Shown: one piece after another, positions 43,528-53,087 of the stretch | How positions within the stretch are numbered: position 1 is the first letter of the stretch | Layout of the letters: every line of letters begins with the position of its first letter | Assembly: GCA_014872815.1 (NCBI GenBank) | Contig: WKFK01000012.1 | Coordinates: 310,001-374,000, forward strand | Length of the DNA stretch: 64,000 nt | Reading direction: 5' to 3' | Source: Paracoccaceae bacterium | Lineage (GTDB): Bacteria > Pseudomonadota > Alphaproteobacteria > Rhodobacterales > Rhodobacteraceae | Program-made: the position numbers and the translations under genes | The notes under the pieces: model-generated | The model's input: only the letters and a program-made list of their open reading frames with translations | Database searches by the model: none | What the model was told of the DNA's origin: nothing

Positions 43528-43926
43528 TCACGGTTTCTTGGGAAGCTCATCCGCTACGTCCACGATGCGCCCGTCATAGTGAAAATGGCTCAATGACGCC
43601 AAGTCTTCAGGCAGTTTACCAAGGTTTTTGGTCATCAAGTTCTGTGACACCACCCGCCAATCCAATGCGTTGGTGTTGAACATCACCTCGCCGCAGCCCA
43701 CGCAAAAGATCTTGCGCATTTTTAAGTTCGGGTGCTGGAAATCCACCAGTGCCTCCGCCCCTTTGGTGATCTCCACTTGGTCTGGATTATAGGCATTCAC
43801 CGAATGATACGGCACATTTAACAACGTCCGGCAAGCCTGACAATGGCAATGCCCCCGCACCCTCGGCGCGCCGCTCAGCGCCATTTCCACCGCGCCGCAG
43901 TCACACGTCACAACATAGTCGGCCAT
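43528..43926 (-). CDS. GFA/CENP-V family zinc protein
   Basis: A 132-residue protein of the GFA (glutathione-dependent formaldehyde-activating enzyme-like) family. It has the cysteine sets CDCGAVE near residue 8, CHCQAC near 31 and CVGCGEVMF near 84 that bind two zinc ions in this fold. Most family members have no proven activity. The ATG at 43926 follows GGGGGACAGAG, so the longer frame is rejected. Confidence 0.88.
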   Translation of the reverse strand: MADYVVTCDCGAVEMALSGAPRVRGHCHCQACRTLLNVPYHSVNAYNPDQVEITKGAEALVDFQHPNLKMRKIFCVGCGEVMFNTNALDWRVVSQNLMTKNLGKLPEDLASLSHFHYDGRIVDVADELPKKP

Positions 43927-43950
43927 CTCTGTCCCCCTGCATTCACAGTT

Positions 43951-44004
43951 CAGCAATATCTTGGGGGTGAATGGGCCGCAGGTCTAGAGGGGGCAAAGCC
44001 CCCT
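43951..44004 (-). repeat. Hairpin plus GATATT intergenic element, copy 2
   Basis: On the minus strand the hairpin AGGGGGC-TTT-GCCCCCT overlaps the GNAT stop and is followed after about 17 bases by CACCCCCAAGATATTGC. The order hairpin, CACCCC, RGATATT matches the element after apt, with degeneration. Confidence 0.45.
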
Positions 44005-44593
44005 ACACTTGCCCCGCCAAAGTGCGCCCACGCCGGTCATGGCGCAGAGACGCGTACAAAACATGGGTGCGCCAGCGGCCGTTGATCTGCAAATAGCTCT
44101 GCGCCACGCCTTCATATTTGAACCCGGATTTCTCCAACACCCCACGGCTGGCCACATTCTCCGGTAAACAGGCGGCCTCAATACGGCTCAGGTCCAGCCG
44201 GGTGAAAGCATGATGTACCACCGCCTCAATCGCCTCGGCCATAAAGCCCTGTCGCGCAAAAGGCTGCCCTACCCAATAGCCAAGCGTGCCCGCCTGCGCG
44301 GGCCCCCGACGGATATTGTCCAGCGTGATCGCCCCGACCAGCCTGTCATCCTCGCGGCGGAACATAAACAGCGGCACGGCGCTGTCATTACTGATCGAGC
44401 GCTGCGCCCAGTAGACGCGGTTGGTGAAGCTCTTGCGGCTCAAATGGGTGCTGGCCCAGACCGGCTCCCAGGGAATGAGGAAATCCGCACTGGCAGAGCG
44501 CAGCTCCGCCCATTCGCGAAAATCCGCATGGATCGGCGGGCGCAACGTCATGCGCTCGGTCTCGATCCGGACCCTGCGACGCGTCAGAAGCAT
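44003..44593 (-). CDS. GNAT family N-acetyltransferase, RimJ/RimL type
   Basis: A 196-residue acetyltransferase of the RimJ/RimL type, which acetylates protein N-termini or small amines. It shows RIETERMTLRPPIHADFREWAEL at the N-terminus, GTLGYWVGQPFARQGFMAEAI with the acetyl-CoA loop near residue 110, and IEAACLPENVASRGVLEKSGFKYEG near 145. Its ATG overlaps the stop of the M16 protease gene as TAATG, so the two are co-translated. Confidence 0.9.
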   Translation of the reverse strand: MLLTRRRVRIETERMTLRPPIHADFREWAELRSASADFLIPWEPVWASTHLSRKSFTNRVYWAQRSISNDSAVPLFMFRREDDRLVGAITLDNIRRGPAQAGTLGYWVGQPFARQGFMAEAIEAVVHHAFTRLDLSRIEAACLPENVASRGVLEKSGFKYEGVAQSYLQINGRWRTHVLYASLRHDRRGRTLAGQV

Positions 44594-45855
44594 TAAGCAG
44601 CGCGCCTCTCTTCCAAAGCTTCCAATGCAGGCGCAGCGGACACCGGCCCATACAGCGCCATGGCGCTGCGGGCTTTGGTCGCCATCTGTTCGGCCAAGCG
44701 GCGCACATCGGCGTCGCTCACCGCGTCAATGCGTTCCACGGTTTCCGGCAAGCTTGGGATTTTGCCCCAGATCGCCAACATCCGCGCCAAACGTTCCGCG
44801 CGGCTTGACGGGCTTTCAAGCCCCATCAACAAGCCCGCCTTCATCTGCGTGCGCGCCCGCGCAATCTCCACAGGGTTCATGTCTTCCGCGGCGCGCTTGA
44901 GTTCATCAATCGTGATCTCGGCCAGCTCGCCAATCTGCTCGCCAGAGGTGCCTGCGTAAATCGTGGTCATGCCGGTGTCGGCATAAGCCCCGGTTTGGGC
45001 AAAGATCGCATAACACAGCCCGCGCTTTTCCCGGACTTCCTGGAACAGGCGGCTCGACATGCCGCCGCCCAGAGCGCTGGAGTAAATCTGCGCTGTGTAG
45101 ATGTCCGGGCTGCAGTAATCCGGGCTTTCAAAGCCAATCGCAAAATGCGCCTGTTCCAACGCCTTTTCCGTGCGGTACTCGCCACCGGCAAACCGTGCAG
45201 GCACCAGCTCAATCGCCGGCCCGCGTTCCAGATGACCGAACATCTCCTCGGCCATGCGCACGATCTCGTCGTGATCCACAGCACCCGCCGCGGCCAAGAT
45301 CATTCGCTCCGGACGGTAATGCTCAGCGACAAAAGCGGATAGGTCCTCGCGATCAAAGCGGCGCACGTGGTCACCCTCGCCCAGAATGGTCCGCCCCATC
45401 GGCTGATCCGGATAGGCCCGCTCCTGCAGCCAGTCAAAGACCACATCATCCGGCGTATCCAGCGCTTGGCCGATCTCTTGCAGGATCACGCCGCGCTCGA
45501 CCTCGATCTCATTTGGATCAAAGATCGGGTTCAGAACAATGTCACCGACCACATCCATAGCCAGCGCCACGTCGTTCTTCAGAACCCGCGCATAATAAGC
45601 GGTCACCTCGCGACTGGTGTAGGCGTTGATATAGCCGCCCACATCTTCGATGGTCTCGGCAATCTCCAGCGCGGTCCGACGCTCGGTGCCTTTGAAGGCC
45701 ATATGCTCCAGAAAATGCGCGATGCCGTTTTGCGGCGCGCGCTCATGGCGCCCACCAGCGCTCACCCAAATGCCGATGCTGGCGCTTTCCAGCCCCGGCA
45801 TATGTTCTGTTGCGATCTGAAACCCGTTCGCGAGTGTGTGCAGCTTAACTGTCAA
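44593..45855 (-). CDS. M16 family zinc peptidase (processing-peptidase type)
   Basis: A 420-residue peptidase of the pitrilysin family related to mitochondrial processing peptidase beta and bacterial PqqL/YmxG proteins. The inverted zinc motif HFLEH lies near residue 47 in NGIAHFLEHMAFKGTERR, with the third ligand Glu in the VERGVILQEI region near 125. The start is a TTG at 45855 that overlaps the thrC stop (TTGA); no ATG is near. The thrC-M16-GNAT order suggests one coupled transcript. Confidence 0.93.
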   Translation of the reverse strand: MTVKLHTLANGFQIATEHMPGLESASIGIWVSAGGRHERAPQNGIAHFLEHMAFKGTERRTALEIAETIEDVGGYINAYTSREVTAYYARVLKNDVALAMDVVGDIVLNPIFDPNEIEVERGVILQEIGQALDTPDDVVFDWLQERAYPDQPMGRTILGEGDHVRRFDREDLSAFVAEHYRPERMILAAAGAVDHDEIVRMAEEMFGHLERGPAIELVPARFAGGEYRTEKALEQAHFAIGFESPDYCSPDIYTAQIYSSALGGGMSSRLFQEVREKRGLCYAIFAQTGAYADTGMTTIYAGTSGEQIGELAEITIDELKRAAEDMNPVEIARARTQMKAGLLMGLESPSSRAERLARMLAIWGKIPSLPETVERIDAVSDADVRRLAEQMATKARSAMALYGPVSAAPALEALEERRAA

Positions 45856-47240
45856 CGTTGTGCAATCCGTTCCTTGATGAGCGCTTCCAGCGCTCCCAGA
45901 TCATTGGGAACACGGGTCACGCGTTCGTCTTTGTCCATCATATCCGCCATGTGTGGCGGCAGTGCCGGACGTGCCCCCATCGCAGCTTCCACCGCGTCCG
46001 GGAATTTCGCCGGGTGCGCCGTGGCCAAAGTGACCATAGGCACCTCGCCCAGATAGGCACCCGCGACCTTTACGCCAACCGCCGAGTGCGGGCAAAGCAC
46101 TTCTGAGGTTGCGGTAAATTCGGAGGCAATCGTGGCGTTGGTTTCCTCTTCTGAGGCCCGACCGCTGTCAAAATGCTCTCGCAGGGTTTCCATCGCCCCT
46201 TGGGAGATCGCAAAAGAGCCGTCTTTCAGCTCTTCCATCAACTGCGCCACAGCCCCGCCATCGCGGCCATAGGCGTCAAACAACGCGCGCTCAAAGTTGG
46301 AGCTGACCTGAATGTCCATGGACGGGCTGATCGACGGCGTCACACCCTCTTTGGTATAGGCCCCGGTTTCCATGGTGCGGTGCAGGATGTCGTTCTGGTT
46401 GGTCGCAATCACCAGACGGTCAATTGGCAGCCCCATCTTCTTGGCAATGTAGCCCGCAAAAATGTCACCGAAGTTGCCGGTGGGCACGGTGAAGCTCACC
46501 TTGCGATGCGGCGCACCAAGGCTCACAGCGGAGGTGAAGTAGTATACCACCTGCGCCAGCACCCGCGCCCAGTTGATCGAGTTTACGCCAGCCAATTTCA
46601 CGCCATCGCGGAAGTCAAAGTCATTGAACATGTCTTTGAGCTTGGCCTGACAATCATCAAAATCCCCATCCAGAGCCAAAGCGTGTACATTGGAATCCTC
46701 CGGTGTGGTCATCTGCTTACGCTGGATCGGAGACACGCGGCCATGTGGGAACAGGATGAACACATCCACATTGCTGAGGCCCCGGAAGGCTTCAATCGCC
46801 GCAGACCCGGTGTCACCAGACGTCGCGCCTACGATGGTCACACGCTCATTTCGGCGCGCCAGCGAAAACTGGAACAGCTGACCAATCAGCTGCATCGCAA
46901 AGTCTTTAAACGCCAGCGTCGGACCGTGAAACAGCTCCAGCAGGTAGTGATTGGGCGCCAGTTGCACCAAAGGCGCGCGCGCCGCATGGCGGAAGCTCGC
47001 ATAAGCGCGTGCAATGATGCCTTTGAACTCCTCATCCGTGAACGCATCGCCCACAAACGGACGCATCACGACAAAGGCCGCCTCTTCGTAAGACTTGCCT
47101 GCGAGCGCCGCGATCTCATCAGCGGACAGCGTCGGAATGCTCTCGGGCACATACAGCCCACCGTCACGTGCCAGACCGGTCAACATGGCTTCTTCAAAGC
47201 TCAGCTCCGGGGCGTTTCCACGGGTCGAAATATATTTCAC
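45852..47240 (-). CDS. thrC: Threonine synthase
   Basis: PLP enzyme that converts O-phosphohomoserine to threonine. The 462-residue product begins KYISTRGNAPELSFEEAMLTGLARDGGLYVP and carries the PLP lysine in GPTLAFKDFAMQ near residue 110, the phosphate-binding GATSGDTGSAAIEAF near 140 and FTVPTGNFGDIFAGY near 255. Length matches the long gram-negative form. The start is a GTG at 47240, since the conserved N-terminus begins there and the SURF1 stop is 5 bp upstream. Aspartate kinase, encoded elsewhere in the window, feeds this pathway. Confidence 0.95.
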   Translation of the reverse strand: MKYISTRGNAPELSFEEAMLTGLARDGGLYVPESIPTLSADEIAALAGKSYEEAAFVVMRPFVGDAFTDEEFKGIIARAYASFRHAARAPLVQLAPNHYLLELFHGPTLAFKDFAMQLIGQLFQFSLARRNERVTIVGATSGDTGSAAIEAFRGLSNVDVFILFPHGRVSPIQRKQMTTPEDSNVHALALDGDFDDCQAKLKDMFNDFDFRDGVKLAGVNSINWARVLAQVVYYFTSAVSLGAPHRKVSFTVPTGNFGDIFAGYIAKKMGLPIDRLVIATNQNDILHRTMETGAYTKEGVTPSISPSMDIQVSSNFERALFDAYGRDGGAVAQLMEELKDGSFAISQGAMETLREHFDSGRASEEETNATIASEFTATSEVLCPHSAVGVKVAGAYLGEVPMVTLATAHPAKFPDAVEAAMGARPALPPHMADMMDKDERVTRVPNDLGALEALIKERIAQR

Positions 47241-47245
47241 GTCTC

Positions 47246-47923
47246 TCAGGCCTTTTTGGTTTTGCGCATCCGGCGCAGGTAATACAGGGTCATCGCCACC
47301 CAGACAATTGCCAGTCCGTACCATGTAAGGACATATTCAAGGTGATTGTTGGGCAAAGCGGCAGTATCCACCGGCAACGGCGTCGCAATCGCGCCCTGGT
47401 CGCTGTCTTCCCGTACAATCAGCAGCACCGGCTCGGTGTTCAGCACGTCCGCCATCTGATCCACATCACGTGCAAACCAGATGTTGCCATCCACATCATT
47501 GGCCGGGGTAAAGCTGTCGCGCTCATCGGGCCAATGCAGGTTGCCGACCACGTCCACGTCATGGGCCGGTCGCGCGGCGTCTTTGTCCGCGGTCTTGATC
47601 CAACCGCGATCAATCATGATCCGACGGCCCGTGTCTGTCTCAAACGCGGACACCAGACGGTAGACAGCTCCGGCATCCCGCGTGCTGGCCAGCAAGTGGA
47701 TTTCCTCTTCGGTGATGGTACCGGACACAGCTACGGGCAGGTATTTGTCCCGTTCCACGTCAATCGGATCCGGCAGCGCCACAGGATCACTTGCAATTCG
47801 CGCATTGATCTCTGCAATCACGCCCTCTTTCCAAGCCATGCGCTGCAATTGCCATGTGCCCAACGACACCAAAACCACCGTGCCCAAAATGCCAAAGAAC
47901 AAGGGCCAAAACAGTCGACGCAA
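47246..47923 (-). CDS. SURF1 family cytochrome oxidase assembly protein
   Basis: Inner-membrane assembly factor that helps insert heme a into cytochrome c oxidase. The 225-residue product has two membrane segments, one at residues 5-25 (LFFGILGTVVLVSLGTWQLQRM) and one near 195-215 (LTWYGLAIVWVAMTLYYLRRM), flanking a periplasmic domain, as in the family. It lies just downstream of the ctaC-ctaE genes, past a terminator, which supports the role. Confidence 0.93.
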   Translation of the reverse strand: MRRLFWPLFFGILGTVVLVSLGTWQLQRMAWKEGVIAEINARIASDPVALPDPIDVERDKYLPVAVSGTITEEEIHLLASTRDAGAVYRLVSAFETDTGRRIMIDRGWIKTADKDAARPAHDVDVVGNLHWPDERDSFTPANDVDGNIWFARDVDQMADVLNTEPVLLIVREDSDQGAIATPLPVDTAALPNNHLEYVLTWYGLAIVWVAMTLYYLRRMRKTKKA

Positions 47924-47945
47924 GACAGCGATCCTTCTGACAAAG

Positions 47946-47974
47946 AAAAAGCGCGGCAGAACCTGCCGCGCTTT
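47946..47974 (-). terminator. Rho-independent terminator after ctaE
   Basis: AAAGCGCGGCAG and CTGCCGCGCTTT form a 12-bp stem with a 3-nt loop between ctaE and SURF1, followed by TTC TTT on the minus strand. Only 22 bp remain before the SURF1 start, so SURF1 may depend on read-through. Confidence 0.8.
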
Positions 47975-48020
47975 GCTTTAATCGTATCCGCTCTAAAGGA
48001 TCAACCTTTAGCAGGACGCC

Positions 48021-48827
48021 TTATTGGCCCCAGATGTACACGGCCGCAAACAGGAACAGCCAAACCACATCCACAAAGTGCCAGTACCAGGCAGCCGCCT
48101 CAAAACCGACGTGCTTTTCTTTGGTGAAGTGACCCGCGTTCAAACGCAGCAGGCAGACAAACAGGAAGATGGTCCCGATGATGACGTGGAAACCGTGGAA
48201 ACCGGTCGCCATGAAGAAGGACGCGCCATAGATGTTGCCGGAGAAGCTGAACGCCGCGTGGCTGTATTCATAGGCCTGGAAGAAGGTGAAGATCACACCC
48301 AGAACCACGGCCAGGATCAGACCGCTTTTCATGTCTTTGCGGTTGTCTTCATGCGCCAGAGCGTGGTGCGCCCAAGTTGCCGCACAACCGGAGCACAGCA
48401 GGATCAGCGTGTTGATCAGCGGCAGGTGCCAAGGATCAAAAGTCTCGATACCCGCTGGTGGCCAGGGGCCGTCAACCGCAGGGCTGTTACCGTTTGGATC
48501 CATTGGGTACATGCGGTGCTTGAAGAAGGTCCAGAACCAAGCGGCAAAGAACATCACTTCGGACATGATGAACAGGATAAAGCCGTAGCGCAGGCCGATC
48601 TGAACAACCGGTGTATGGTCGCCCACTTTGCTTTCCGCAATCACGTCAGCCCACCAGCCGAACATGACATACAGCACCATTGCCAGGCCGATCAGGAAGG
48701 CCCAAGGACCGCTGTCGTGCATCCAAAGCACCGCGCCAAACAGCATGATGAAACCACCAACGGAGCCCAGGAAGGGCCACCATGAGGGGTTCAGAATATG
48801 ATAATCGTGATCTTTTACGTGCGCCAT
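48021..48827 (-). CDS. ctaE: Cytochrome c oxidase subunit III
   Basis: Seven-helix subunit III of the aa3-type oxidase, which stabilises the proton entry of subunit I. The 268-residue product starts [22 protein letters not shown], has the [16 protein letters not shown] helix III with the conserved Glu, [19 protein letters not shown] near residue 200, and ends [19 protein letters not shown]. It is the last gene of the ctaC-ctaB-ctaG-ctaE run. Subunit I is not in this window, as is usual in Rhodobacteraceae. Confidence 0.97.
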   Translation of the reverse strand: MAHVKDHDYHILNPSWWPFLGSVGGFIMLFGAVLWMHDSGPWAFLIGLAMVLYVMFGWWADVIAESKVGDHTPVVQIGLRYGFILFIMSEVMFFAAWFWTFFKHRMYPMDPNGNSPAVDGPWPPAGIETFDPWHLPLINTLILLCSGCAATWAHHALAHEDNRKDMKSGLILAVVLGVIFTFFQAYEYSHAAFSFSGNIYGASFFMATGFHGFHVIIGTIFLFVCLLRLNAGHFTKEKHVGFEAAAWYWHFVDVVWLFLFAAVYIWGQ

Positions 48828-48860
48828 TTTTCTCAGTTTCCCTCGTTGGAAGGCTTGCTC

Positions 48861-49436
48861 TTAGTTTTGCTTGTTCTCACCCGCTGTCGTCAAGGACGCC
48901 AGCTCTTCGGGCAAGTCTGTTTCATAAAAGGTGTATCCCAATGTGATCACCTTGATGTATTTCGCGTCCCGGTCATCCACGATTTCCGGATCCACATAAA
49001 AACTCACCGGCATCGTCACCCGCTCGCCGGGTTGCAGCACCTGCTGTTCAAAGCAGAAGCAGTCGATCTTGGTAAAGAACCCACCCGCATCATAGGGCGC
49101 CACATTATAGCTCGCCGTGCCCGCAATCGGACGGTCGGTTGGGTTATAAGCTTCATAAAACGCCAGTCCGGTCTCGCCGATGCGCACTTCCATCTCACGC
49201 TGCATGGGTTTGAACTCCCATGGCATTTCCCGATCAATAGACGCGTCAAACCGCACTTTGATGGTCTTGTCCAAAATCACATCGCTACCAGCATCGGCAA
49301 CATCTGTAACGCCACCAAAGCCTGTCACGCGGCAGAACCAGTCGTAAAACGGCACCGACGCCCAGGCAAGCGCGCCCATGGTCACAACAACGCCCACAGT
49401 CTGAACCAGTGTCTTTGTCTTCGGATCCATCGCCAT
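48861..49436 (-). CDS. ctaG: Cytochrome c oxidase assembly protein CtaG (Cox11)
   Basis: Copper chaperone that delivers Cu(B) to subunit I. The 191-residue product has one N-terminal membrane segment (VGVVVTMGALAWASVPFYDWFC), the family motif FCRVTGFGG, and the copper-binding CFCF motif near residue 125 (KIDCFCFEQQ) followed by MPVSFYVDPEI. Its ATG overlaps the stop of the small gene upstream as TGATG. Confidence 0.96.
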   Translation of the reverse strand: MAMDPKTKTLVQTVGVVVTMGALAWASVPFYDWFCRVTGFGGVTDVADAGSDVILDKTIKVRFDASIDREMPWEFKPMQREMEVRIGETGLAFYEAYNPTDRPIAGTASYNVAPYDAGGFFTKIDCFCFEQQVLQPGERVTMPVSFYVDPEIVDDRDAKYIKVITLGYTFYETDLPEELASLTTAGENKQN

Positions 49437-49603
49437 CAATGCCCCCGCTGAATGCTTGCGTTTTCAGGCTCGTAGTCACCGCGGGTGACTTTCACCACGG
49501 TCAGGCCAAAAACGATAAAAATAAAGCTCAACAGCACCATTGCAACGCCAACGTTGCGGCCAAAGCGGCGCTTGTGCAGTTCGTGTTCCTCGCGAAAGCT
49601 CAT
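49436..49603 (-). CDS. Small membrane protein between ctaB and ctaG (CoxF-like)
   Basis: A 55-residue protein with a charged N-terminus ([16 protein letters not shown]), one membrane helix ([20 protein letters not shown]) and a polar end. Small single-pass proteins at this place between heme O synthase and CtaG are common in alphaproteobacteria and have been called CoxF or Orf3; the exact function is not established. It is 4 bp after ctaB and overlaps ctaG by one base, so it is part of the oxidase operon. The start at 49603 is set by the charged N-terminal motif. Confidence 0.8.
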   Translation of the reverse strand: MSFREEHELHKRRFGRNVGVAMVLLSFIFIVFGLTVVKVTRGDYEPENASIQRGH

Positions 49604-49607
49604 CTGC

Positions 49608-50552
49608 TTACCACCCTCCGAAGCCATAAGGGGCCAAAGTGGCCTCTGCCAAAATCGCACCAAAATGCAGGAACAAATAGGCGAGCGACAAAGCAAAGAA
49701 GCCCTTCTCGCGCTTGTACCCATCCGCTTCGGAAATCTCTTCGTCACGACGCCAGATCGAAATGGCACCGGCCACAAACAGGCCGTTCAGGATCAACGCA
49801 GTGGTCAGGTAAATCGGACCACCAACACCGGTGAAGGCCATGCCAATCGCCACAACTGCGAGCAGGAGCGTGTACACCAGAATGTGGTTACGGGTCACGC
49901 GACGGCCGTGGGTCACGTGCAGCATCGGCACGCCAGCGTCTTTGTAGTCGGACTTCATGAACAGACACAGCGCCCAGAAGTGCGGTGGTGTCCACATGAA
50001 GGTCAGCGTGAACATCAGCACGCTTTCAATCGAAATGCCGCCGGTCACAACCGCCCAGCCGATCATCGGAGGGAAGGCCCCTGCCGCACCACCAATCACG
50101 ATGTTCTGTGGTGTCCAACGTTTGAGCCACATGGTGTAGATCACCACGTAGAAGAAAATCGTAAAGGCCAGCAGCGCCGCCGCCACCCAGTTGGCCGCAA
50201 GACCCAGCATCACCACCGCAAAACCGGACAGCGCCACACCAACGGCCAGCGCTTCGCCCTCGGTGACTTTGCCCGCAGGGATCGGACGGCCTTGGGTGCG
50301 CTTCATCACGCGGTCAATGTCCGCGTCATACCACATGTTCAGCGCGCCGGAGGCACCGCCGCCCACAGCGATAAACAGAATCGAGCAGAACGCCACAAAC
50401 GGATGCACCGAGCCCGGCGCGGCCAGCAGGCCCACGGCGGCTGTGAACACCACCAGCGACATCACTCGCGGCTTCAGAAGGGCGAAATAGTCGCCAAACT
50501 CTGCGTCGCCGTGGCTGGCTCTGGCTTGCGTATTGATGCTTGCGTCGCTCAT
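49608..50552 (-). CDS. ctaB: Heme O synthase (protoheme IX farnesyltransferase)
   Basis: UbiA-family prenyltransferase that adds a farnesyl group to heme b to make heme O for cytochrome oxidase. The 314-residue product has about nine membrane segments, the starting [18 protein letters not shown] motif, the first Asp-rich prenyl-diphosphate site [15 protein letters not shown] near residue 80 and the second Asp-rich loop near [12 protein letters not shown]. The ATG at 50552 follows AGGACAGAGC; an upstream frame into the gap is rejected. Confidence 0.96.
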   Translation of the reverse strand: MSDASINTQARASHGDAEFGDYFALLKPRVMSLVVFTAAVGLLAAPGSVHPFVAFCSILFIAVGGGASGALNMWYDADIDRVMKRTQGRPIPAGKVTEGEALAVGVALSGFAVVMLGLAANWVAAALLAFTIFFYVVIYTMWLKRWTPQNIVIGGAAGAFPPMIGWAVVTGGISIESVLMFTLTFMWTPPHFWALCLFMKSDYKDAGVPMLHVTHGRRVTRNHILVYTLLLAVVAIGMAFTGVGGPIYLTTALILNGLFVAGAISIWRRDEEISEADGYKREKGFFALSLAYLFLHFGAILAEATLAPYGFGGW

Positions 50553-50635
50553 GCTCTGTCCTGTGTGTGAAAGGCGGACACCATAGCCCGCCTTGCGCAT
50601 GACCCCGGCGGTGCCTCGCCCCGCCGACGTCAAAT

Positions 50636-51484
50636 TTAGTCAGCCGAAGCCACTTCGATCGCTGGAAGGGTGGACATGTCACCCGCATACTCTTCGATCG
50701 CGCCTTTCAGCCACTCGTTGTATTTGTCCTCAGACACAACTTCGACCGTGATTGGCATGTAGGCGTGGTCTTTACCGCAGAGTTCAGAACACTGACCGAA
50801 GAAGATGCCTTCTTTCTCAGCTTTGAACCACAGCTGTGCGATACGGCCAGGCACAGCGTCCTGCTTCACACCAAAGGATGGGATGGTCCAGCTGTGGATC
50901 ACGTCCGCGCCGGTCACGTCCATCACAACGGTTTTGCCAACAGGCACAACAACTTTGGTGTCGGTCGCCAGGAGGTATTCATCTTCGTTGTAACCGTTTG
51001 CCGCCAGGTCTTCTTTGGCCAGCATGAAGCTGTCAAAGCCAAACTCGTGGTCGGTGTACTCATAGCCCCAGTACCACTGGTAGCCAGTCACTTTGATGTG
51101 CACTTCACCTTCCGGGATTTCCTGCTGGTTGAACAGAACCGGCAAAGAGAAAGAGCCGATCAGAACCAGCACCAGAATTGGGCCAACAGTCCATGCAATT
51201 TCCAGCGGGGTGTTGTGGGTAAAGGTACCCGGTGTTGGGTTGGCACGGCGGTTGAAGCGCAGAATGCAGAAAACCAGCAGCGCAGTCACAAATACGGTGA
51301 TGAGTGTGATGATGGTCAGAATCAGACCGTCCAGAGAGTGGATCTGGCGGGCCAGTTCGGTGGCCGCCGGCTGAAAGCCGAGGCCCTTGGGCTCAGGTTT
51401 ACCAATGGTTTCGGCGGTCTGCGCAATGGCAGGCGCCGCAAGTGTTGCTGCCATAAGGCCCAGGAATGTCGAGAGAATTCGCAT
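50636..51484 (-). CDS. ctaC: Cytochrome c oxidase subunit II
   Basis: Copper A subunit that accepts electrons from cytochrome c. The 282-residue product has a signal peptide of about 21 residues (ending AIAQ), two membrane helices near residues 50-75 and 95-120, the aromatic [10 protein letters not shown] stretch, and the Cu(A) ligands in VIHSW and [13 protein letters not shown] near residue 235. It is the first gene of the oxidase run, and its upstream gap holds an FNR box. Confidence 0.97.
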   Translation of the reverse strand: MRILSTFLGLMAATLAAPAIAQTAETIGKPEPKGLGFQPAATELARQIHSLDGLILTIITLITVFVTALLVFCILRFNRRANPTPGTFTHNTPLEIAWTVGPILVLVLIGSFSLPVLFNQQEIPEGEVHIKVTGYQWYWGYEYTDHEFGFDSFMLAKEDLAANGYNEDEYLLATDTKVVVPVGKTVVMDVTGADVIHSWTIPSFGVKQDAVPGRIAQLWFKAEKEGIFFGQCSELCGKDHAYMPITVEVVSEDKYNEWLKGAIEEYAGDMSTLPAIEVASAD

Positions 51485-51632
51485 GTGTCACCCTGATCGG
51501 TTGCGGTGTTGTTCTTGTCGGTTGCACAGAATCCCTGACGCCATTCGGCGGAATCCCGCTGTTGTTTCGCGCCTAAAAACCATATTCTCTCCCGTAGATA
51601 AAGATCGAAGCTTGCGTCAAACGGACGCTTTT

Positions 51633-51646
51633 TTGATTTAGATCAA
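51633..51646. promoter_or_regulatory. FNR/FnrL-type binding site between ctaC and tldD
   Basis: TTGATTTAGATCAA is a perfect TTGAT-N4-ATCAA palindrome in the gap between divergent ctaC and tldD. It is centred about 155 bp before ctaC and only about 26 bp before tldD. Control of the aa3 oxidase by oxygen would make sense; the tldD-proximal position would suit repression. Confidence 0.65.
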
Positions 51647-51665
51647 ATTTAGAGGCTGACAGCAC

Positions 51666-53087
51666 ATGACCCAAACCCGCTTCCAACCCTTTGAAAATGC
51701 AATAGATGAGGGCACCGCCCTGCGGCATTTGCGCGCTGCGACCACGGGGGCAGATGATGGCGAGCTGTTTTTTGAACGCCGCAGTTCGGAAGCTTTGGTG
51801 TTTGATGACGGCCGGATCAAGACCGCAAGTTACGACGCCGCCGAGGGATTCGGCCTGCGCGCGGTCAACGGTGAGGTCGCTGGCTACGCCCATTCCTCCG
51901 AGATCAGCGAAGCCGCGATCAAACGCGCCGTGGACACTGCGCGACTTGCGGTCGGCAACGGCGGCGGCACGCTGGCCGAGGGCCCTACGCCCACCAACCG
52001 GAAACTGTATACAGACGCCGATCCCATTGGCGGCATCGACTTCCCGGTGAAAATTGAAACCCTGCGCGAGATCGACACCTTTGCCCGCGACCTGGATCCC
52101 CGCGTGGTTCAGGTCTCTGCCACATTGGCGGCCTCTCACCAAGAAGTGGTGATCTTGCGCCCCGATGGTCAGGTCATCTCCGACACGCGCCCCATGACCC
52201 GCGTGAACGTGTCCGTTATTGTCGAGGAAAACGGCCGTCGCGAAAGCGGCTCTGCAGGCGGCGGCGGGCGCGTGGGCCTCGATGGCCTTCTGGATCCGGC
52301 GGATTGGCAGGCCAAAACCCGCGAAGCGCTGCGCGTCGCCACGGTGAACCTGACAGCTGTCCCCGCCCCGGCTGGCCCGATGGAAGTGGTGCTTGGCCCC
52401 GGCTGGCCCGGCATTCTGCTGCACGAAGCCGTGGGGCACGGGCTGGAAGGCGACTTCAACCGGAAAGGCAGCTCCAAATTTGCGGGTATGATCGGCAAAC
52501 AGGTGGCCTCCAAAGGCGTCACAGTGATCGACGACGGCACCATTCCAGACCGCCGCGGCTCCATCACCGTGGATGACGAAGGCACACCGTCCGGCAAAAC
52601 CACCCTGATCGAAGACGGCATTCTGGTGGGCTACATGCAAGACCGCCAAAACGCCCGCCTCATGGGTGTCGCCCCAACCGGCAACGGGCGCCGCGAGAGC
52701 TACGCCCACGCTCCCATGCCGCGCATGACCAACACTTATATGGAAGGCGGCGACTCTGATCCGGCTGATTTGGTCGCCTCTTTGAAAGACGGCATCTACG
52801 CCGTCGGCTTTGGCGGCGGTCAGGTCGATATCACCAACGGCAAGTTCGTGTTCTCCTGCACCGAGGCCTATCGCGTAGAGAACGGCAAGGTCGGCGCTCC
52901 CGTTAAAGGCGCGACCTTAATTGGGGATGGGGCCACCGCCATGACCCAAATTAAAGGTCTGGGTAACGATATGGCGCTTGATCCGGGCATGGGTAACTGC
53001 GGTAAAGCCGGTCAGTGGGTTCCGGTTGGCGTGGGCCAACCCACTGTCTTGATGGAGGGTTTGACCGTCGGTGGCGCGGCCACCTAA
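51666..53087 (+). CDS. tldD: Metalloprotease TldD
   Basis: Zinc peptidase of the TldD/PmbA pair, which degrades unfolded or modified peptides such as CcdA antitoxin and microcin B17 precursor. The 473-residue product has the N-terminal DDGELFFERRSSEALVFDDGRIK segment and the zinc motif HEAVGHGLEGD near residue 258, with the third ligand Cys in the C-terminal FSCTEAYRVENG region. The partner pmbA (tldE) is not in this window. The ribosome binding site is weak. Confidence 0.95.
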   Translation: MTQTRFQPFENAIDEGTALRHLRAATTGADDGELFFERRSSEALVFDDGRIKTASYDAAEGFGLRAVNGEVAGYAHSSEISEAAIKRAVDTARLAVGNGGGTLAEGPTPTNRKLYTDADPIGGIDFPVKIETLREIDTFARDLDPRVVQVSATLAASHQEVVILRPDGQVISDTRPMTRVNVSVIVEENGRRESGSAGGGGRVGLDGLLDPADWQAKTREALRVATVNLTAVPAPAGPMEVVLGPGWPGILLHEAVGHGLEGDFNRKGSSKFAGMIGKQVASKGVTVIDDGTIPDRRGSITVDDEGTPSGKTTLIEDGILVGYMQDRQNARLMGVAPTGNGRRESYAHAPMPRMTNTYMEGGDSDPADLVASLKDGIYAVGFGGGQVDITNGKFVFSCTEAYRVENGKVGAPVKGATLIGDGATAMTQIKGLGNDMALDPGMGNCGKAGQWVPVGVGQPTVLMEGLTVGGAAT

